Shown here: positions 61,306 to 64,000 of the stretch, piece after piece
How positions within the stretch are numbered: position 1 is the stretch's first letter
How the letters are laid out: each line of letters begins with the position of its first letter
NCBI GenBank assembly: GCA_023441805.1
Contig: JAEZNO010000001.1
Coordinates: 248,001 to 312,000, forward strand
DNA from: Bacteroidota bacterium
Lineage (GTDB): Bacteria; Bacteroidota; Bacteroidia; Bacteroidales; Lentimicrobiaceae
Direction: 5' to 3'
Length of the DNA stretch: 64,000 nt
Notes under the pieces: generated by a model
Seen by the model: the letters and a program-made list of their open reading frames with translations, nothing else
Databases searched by the model: none
What the model was told of the DNA's origin: nothing
Program-made: the position numbers and the translations under genes

Positions 61306-62343
61306 TCAGACTTTTTGCAATGTGAAAGCAAATGTAGTACCTATTCCAGGAGAGCTCCTGACGTTGATAGTTTCGTTGTGAGCCTGAATTATATGCTTCA
61401 CTATGGCCAAACCTAAACCGGTTCCGCCTAATTCTCTTGACCTTGCTTTTTCAACACGATAGAAACGTTCGAAAATTCGTGGTAGCTCTGCAGGCTCAAT
61501 ACCAGGTCCATTATCTGTAACCTCAATTAAGATCCGCGAATCCATTTCAAAGAAACTCAGTTTAACCTTTCCTTCGCCCGGGACACTATACTTTATTGCA
61601 TTATCAATCAGGTTAATGAGCAGCTCTCTAATCCTTTCCCGATCCGCATTTACCAGATATGGTCGTTCAGGCGATTGTGAAAATGAAACTTTTATTTCCT
61701 TCTTTTTGGCTTTAATTTCAAGGAACTCAATCACTTCCCTGCAAAGCTGAATCATGTCGAAACTTGAATAGTTAAGTGTTAACACTCCCGATTCCAATTT
61801 CGTGATTTCTTCAAGGTCTTCAACAAGGTTGATGAGACGATTGATACTCTTTTCGGCACTCAACAGGAATTTCTTGTTAACGGCAGGATCTTCCATTCCA
61901 CCATCCAGAAGAGTGAGAATGTATCCTTGTACATTGAAAATGGGAGTCTTAAGCTCATGCGATACATTCCCCAGAAACTCCCTTCTGTAGTTAGCCATCT
62001 GCTTAAGCTCTTCAATCTCCTTCTTTTTGATTTCAGACCATTCAAGAACCTCCTGATTGACTTTATCAAGAGAGTTAATTTTTGATTGTCTTAAGCCTTT
62101 GGGTGTTTTGGATGAGCGGATAGTTTTGTAGATGATTTTGATTTTTTCGCCGATAAACTTGTTTACAGTGCTCTTGATTATCAGAAAGGAGAAAGTAAAA
62201 GTCAGAACAACAGAACCCACATAATGCCATACGGATAATCCGGTAATGCTGTTTATACAAAGCATCAAAAGCAACACGAATGCCGAAATGGCTATCGAAT
62301 TGTTGGTTGCAAGCTTTCCTGCTTCTGACTGATTAAGTTTCAT
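61306..62343 (-). CDS. Sensor histidine kinase (PhoR type)
   Basis: A 345-residue kinase with two membrane helices (about 15-57), a linker, a HisKA domain with phosphoacceptor H129 in FLGNVSHELKTP, and a HATPase domain (NLIDNAIKY, DNGPGIEP, ELGGTGLGLAIVKH). It lacks a large periplasmic sensor. It is paired with the response regulator upstream, with a 72-base gap that contains an 18-base tandem duplication. Confidence 0.93.
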   Translation of the reverse strand: MKLNQSEAGKLATNNSIAISAFVLLLMLCINSITGLSVWHYVGSVVLTFTFSFLIIKSTVNKFIGEKIKIIYKTIRSSKTPKGLRQSKINSLDKVNQEVLEWSEIKKKEIEELKQMANYRREFLGNVSHELKTPIFNVQGYILTLLDGGMEDPAVNKKFLLSAEKSINRLINLVEDLEEITKLESGVLTLNYSSFDMIQLCREVIEFLEIKAKKKEIKVSFSQSPERPYLVNADRERIRELLINLIDNAIKYSVPGEGKVKLSFFEMDSRILIEVTDNGPGIEPAELPRIFERFYRVEKARSRELGGTGLGLAIVKHIIQAHNETINVRSSPGIGTTFAFTLQKV

Positions 62344-62357
62344 TCATGCGCTTTTTA

Positions 62358-62400
62358 GTTAAATACAATACTCTGGTTAAATACAATACTCTGGATAAAT
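62358..62400. repeat. 18-base perfect tandem duplication between the two-component genes
   Basis: GTTAAATACAATACTCTG occurs at 62358-62375 and 62376-62393 with no gap, then a partial third unit (GATAAAT) to 62400. It sits between the response regulator stop and the kinase start. Confidence 0.9.
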
Positions 62401-62415
62401 TGTCGTAATAAGTCT

Positions 62416-63102
62416 TTAATCTTGTATTTCGTATTTGTATCCCACTCCTTTAATGGTCTTAATGTTCTCTATACCAATCTTTTCCCTGATTCTTCTTACA
62501 TGAACATCAATTGTACGTTCACCTACAATCACATCACTACCCCAGACTTTTGAATAGATCTCTTCGCGTGTGAACACTTTATTAGGTTTCGAGACCAACA
62601 ATGTTAATAGCTCAAACTCTTTTCGCGGCAACGTAATTTGTGTTCCATGCCTTATAACCATGTACCTCTCTTTATCTATTTGCAAATCATCATTTTCATT
62701 AGCAGAAGATGAATCTGAATAATTAAACCGCCTTAAAATAGCATTCATTCTGCTAATTAAAAGTTTCGGTTTTATTGGTTTGGTAATGTAATCGTCAGCA
62801 CCTGCATCAAAGCCGGCAAGCTGTGAATACTCTTCTCCCCGGGCTGTCAGAAAAATGATTATTGCTTCTTTACCTACATTTAGTTTTCTTATCTGTTTGC
62901 ATGTCTCAATGCCATCCATGCCGGGCATCATGACATCAAGAATAACGACTTGCGGATTATGTTTACGGAATGAAAAAATGCCATCTGCTCCATTTTTTGC
63001 CTTAAAAACCTTGTAGCCTTCTTTTAGAAGGTTATAACTCAGGAATTCAAGCACATCCGGTTCATCATCAACCAGTAAAACCTTGTAATCATTTTCTTGC
63101 AT
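62416..63102 (-). CDS. Response regulator (PhoB/OmpR type)
   Basis: A 228-residue regulator. Receiver domain with VDDE, phosphoacceptor D56 (VVILDVMMPG) and Lys in YITKPIKP, then a winged-helix DNA-binding domain (KEFELLTLLVSKPNKVFTRE, ending GVGYKYE). I use the ATG at 63102; the longer reading from 63126 needs TTG. It pairs with the PhoR-type kinase downstream. Phosphate control is the usual role but is not shown here. Confidence 0.93.
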   Translation of the reverse strand: MQENDYKVLLVDDEPDVLEFLSYNLLKEGYKVFKAKNGADGIFSFRKHNPQVVILDVMMPGMDGIETCKQIRKLNVGKEAIIIFLTARGEEYSQLAGFDAGADDYITKPIKPKLLISRMNAILRRFNYSDSSSANENDDLQIDKERYMVIRHGTQITLPRKEFELLTLLVSKPNKVFTREEIYSKVWGSDVIVGERTIDVHVRRIREKIGIENIKTIKGVGYKYEIQD

Positions 63103-63433
63103 CGAATTAGTTTTGAGTGAAGGCAAGTCAAAATTAGTAATTTATTTACAGATAGGTCATTAAATACAATTTGAGCATGATTCCTTCCATTATTTGACCA
63201 TTATCTGATACTATGAAATCTAAATTATGCGATAGGAGGGAAGCTTATGTCAAAATGGAATTTCGCTTTCCGGTCAGATCACTTACTACTTTTTCCTATT
63301 GATTTTGCCTTTACCCTTTTGGCACAATTAGTGTTATTCGAATTTTGAAACGTTTGAAACAATGTTAAACGGTTTATTACGTTTTGATATCACAACTCAC
63401 ATACTGCAACAACTAACAGAGAATTAAATCCAG
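63103..63433. other. Non-coding gap between the response regulator and CAP genes
   Basis: 331 bases between divergent genes. It must hold promoters for both. I found no clear TAnnTTTG element with a matching upstream TTG, and no other feature. Confidence 0.4.
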
Positions 63434-64000
63434 ATGAAAGCTTGCTTTTTCTTACTGCTCTTCTCATTAACCGGTTTATTTTCATTTACATCTGAGCCTG
63501 AAGAACCGGCAACTTCTGTAAGCATTTGTGTTAATTCTGCCGAATCACGATTGGCTGATATGATAAATGAGTACAGAAAATCAAAGAAATTGCCACCCAT
63601 TCCATTGTCAGCTTCACTTACTAAAGTAGCAAGAATGCATGCTGAAGATCTTGATGAGAACTTTACAGCCGGAAGAAATTGTAATTTACATAGCTGGTCT
63701 GACGATCCCCGTTGGTCATCCTGCTGTTACACTCCCGATCATAAAAAAGCCTCCTGTATGTGGGATAAGCCCCGCGAACTTACTAGCTATAAAGGGGATG
63801 GTTATGAAATCGCTTACTTTTCAAACTACAACTATAAGAGCGAAGAAGAATTCTTAAAGGATGCTTTGCAAGGATGGAAAAGTAGCCGTGGTCATAATGA
63901 GTTACTCATAAATGGAGGCAAATGGAAGACTGTTGTATGGAAAGCCATGGGAATTGCTGTTCAGGGTGATTATGTTGTTGTCTGGTTTGGCGAATTAACT
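63434..64000 (+). CDS. CAP (SCP/PR-1) domain secreted protein, 3' end cut by window edge
   Basis: The visible 189 codons begin MKACFFLLLFSLTGLFSFTS, a signal peptide. The CAP fold begins near residue 40 (SRLADMINEYRKSKKLPPIP, then SLTKVARMHAEDL). The marks CNLHSWSDD, GYEIAYF and WKSSRGHNELL fit the CAP motifs. Six cysteines suggest disulfides. CAP proteins are secreted and have varied roles. The stop lies beyond the window. Confidence 0.85.
   Translation, partial: MKACFFLLLFSLTGLFSFTSEPEEPATSVSICVNSAESRLADMINEYRKSKKLPPIPLSASLTKVARMHAEDLDENFTAGRNCNLHSWSDDPRWSSCCYTPDHKKASCMWDKPRELTSYKGDGYEIAYFSNYNYKSEEEFLKDALQGWKSSRGHNELLINGGKWKTVVWKAMGIAVQGDYVVVWFGELT

Overview
The window is a contiguous piece of an AT-rich Bacteroidota chromosome, probably from an environmental Bacteroidales/Marinilabiliales-like lineage. 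Evidence for this is three secreted proteins ending in type IX secretion (T9SS) sorting domains, several promoters of the Bacteroidota type (TTG, about 20 bases, then TAnnTTTG), an ExbB-small membrane protein-ExbD-ExbD cluster, an acpP-fabF-rnc operon followed by an IPExxxVDY-family gene, and a TPR-LuxR regulator. The genus cannot be fixed from sequence reading alone. I see no phage, insertion sequence, CRISPR array or rRNA. Genes are densely packed and mostly intact; both ends cut a gene (a CPBP protease on the left, a CAP-domain protein on the right).

Layout: 0-6.9 kb holds small membrane and secreted proteins (DUF6766, an SGNH-type protein, a tandem SRPBCC protein, a GT-C-like membrane protein, a Pmp3/YqaE protein). 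6.9-12 kb has a secreted GH20 hexosaminidase facing a nucleoside-symporter-like MFS protein, then a T9SS protein. 12-17.9 kb has an 800-base non-coding stretch, a CAU tRNA, a TPR-LuxR regulator, an LVIVD-repeat T9SS protein and a small CCHC protein. 18-23 kb is housekeeping: HAD phosphatase, mnmA, acpP-fabF-rnc. 23-29 kb has a secreted M14 carboxypeptidase and the fused B12-dependent mutase IcmF.

29.3-35.6 kb is the most interesting region. It is a seven-gene minus-strand operon: a Tat-exported molybdopterin oxidoreductase of the PsrA/PhsA type, its FeS and NrfD-type membrane subunits, two YeeE/YedE half-size sulfur transporters, and two membrane-anchored rhodanese-fold proteins. Both rhodaneses end in the same tail, K-x-P-[IV]-x-[VL]-[IV]-P-x-[RK]-[KR] followed by a terminal Gly-Gly-Cys. 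One keeps the rhodanese cysteine (C114) and the other has serine there (S110). I read this as a respiratory sulfur-reduction complex joined to a sulfur uptake and relay module in which the terminal cysteines may act as persulfide-carrying arms, as the SoxY GGCGG arm does.

35.7-47 kb has dusB, a sigma-54 response regulator, a divergent threonine-degradation pair (threonine dehydrogenase and Kbl, the latter with a Cys-Gly-rich tail), recQ, a beta-CASP hydrolase and the ExbB/ExbD cluster. 47-56.6 kb has tRNA-Ser(GGA), an esterase, asparaginase-tatD, a family 9 glycosyltransferase, an MBL-fold hydrolase, a large outer-membrane-type protein with a dead peptidase-like domain, and a polyprenyl synthase. 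56.6-64 kb has a radical SAM protein, a pterin dehydratase, a protein made of four exact 25-residue repeats, the B12-dependent ribonucleotide reductase NrdJ, a PhoB/PhoR-type two-component pair with an 18-base tandem duplication between its genes, and the start of a CAP-domain protein.
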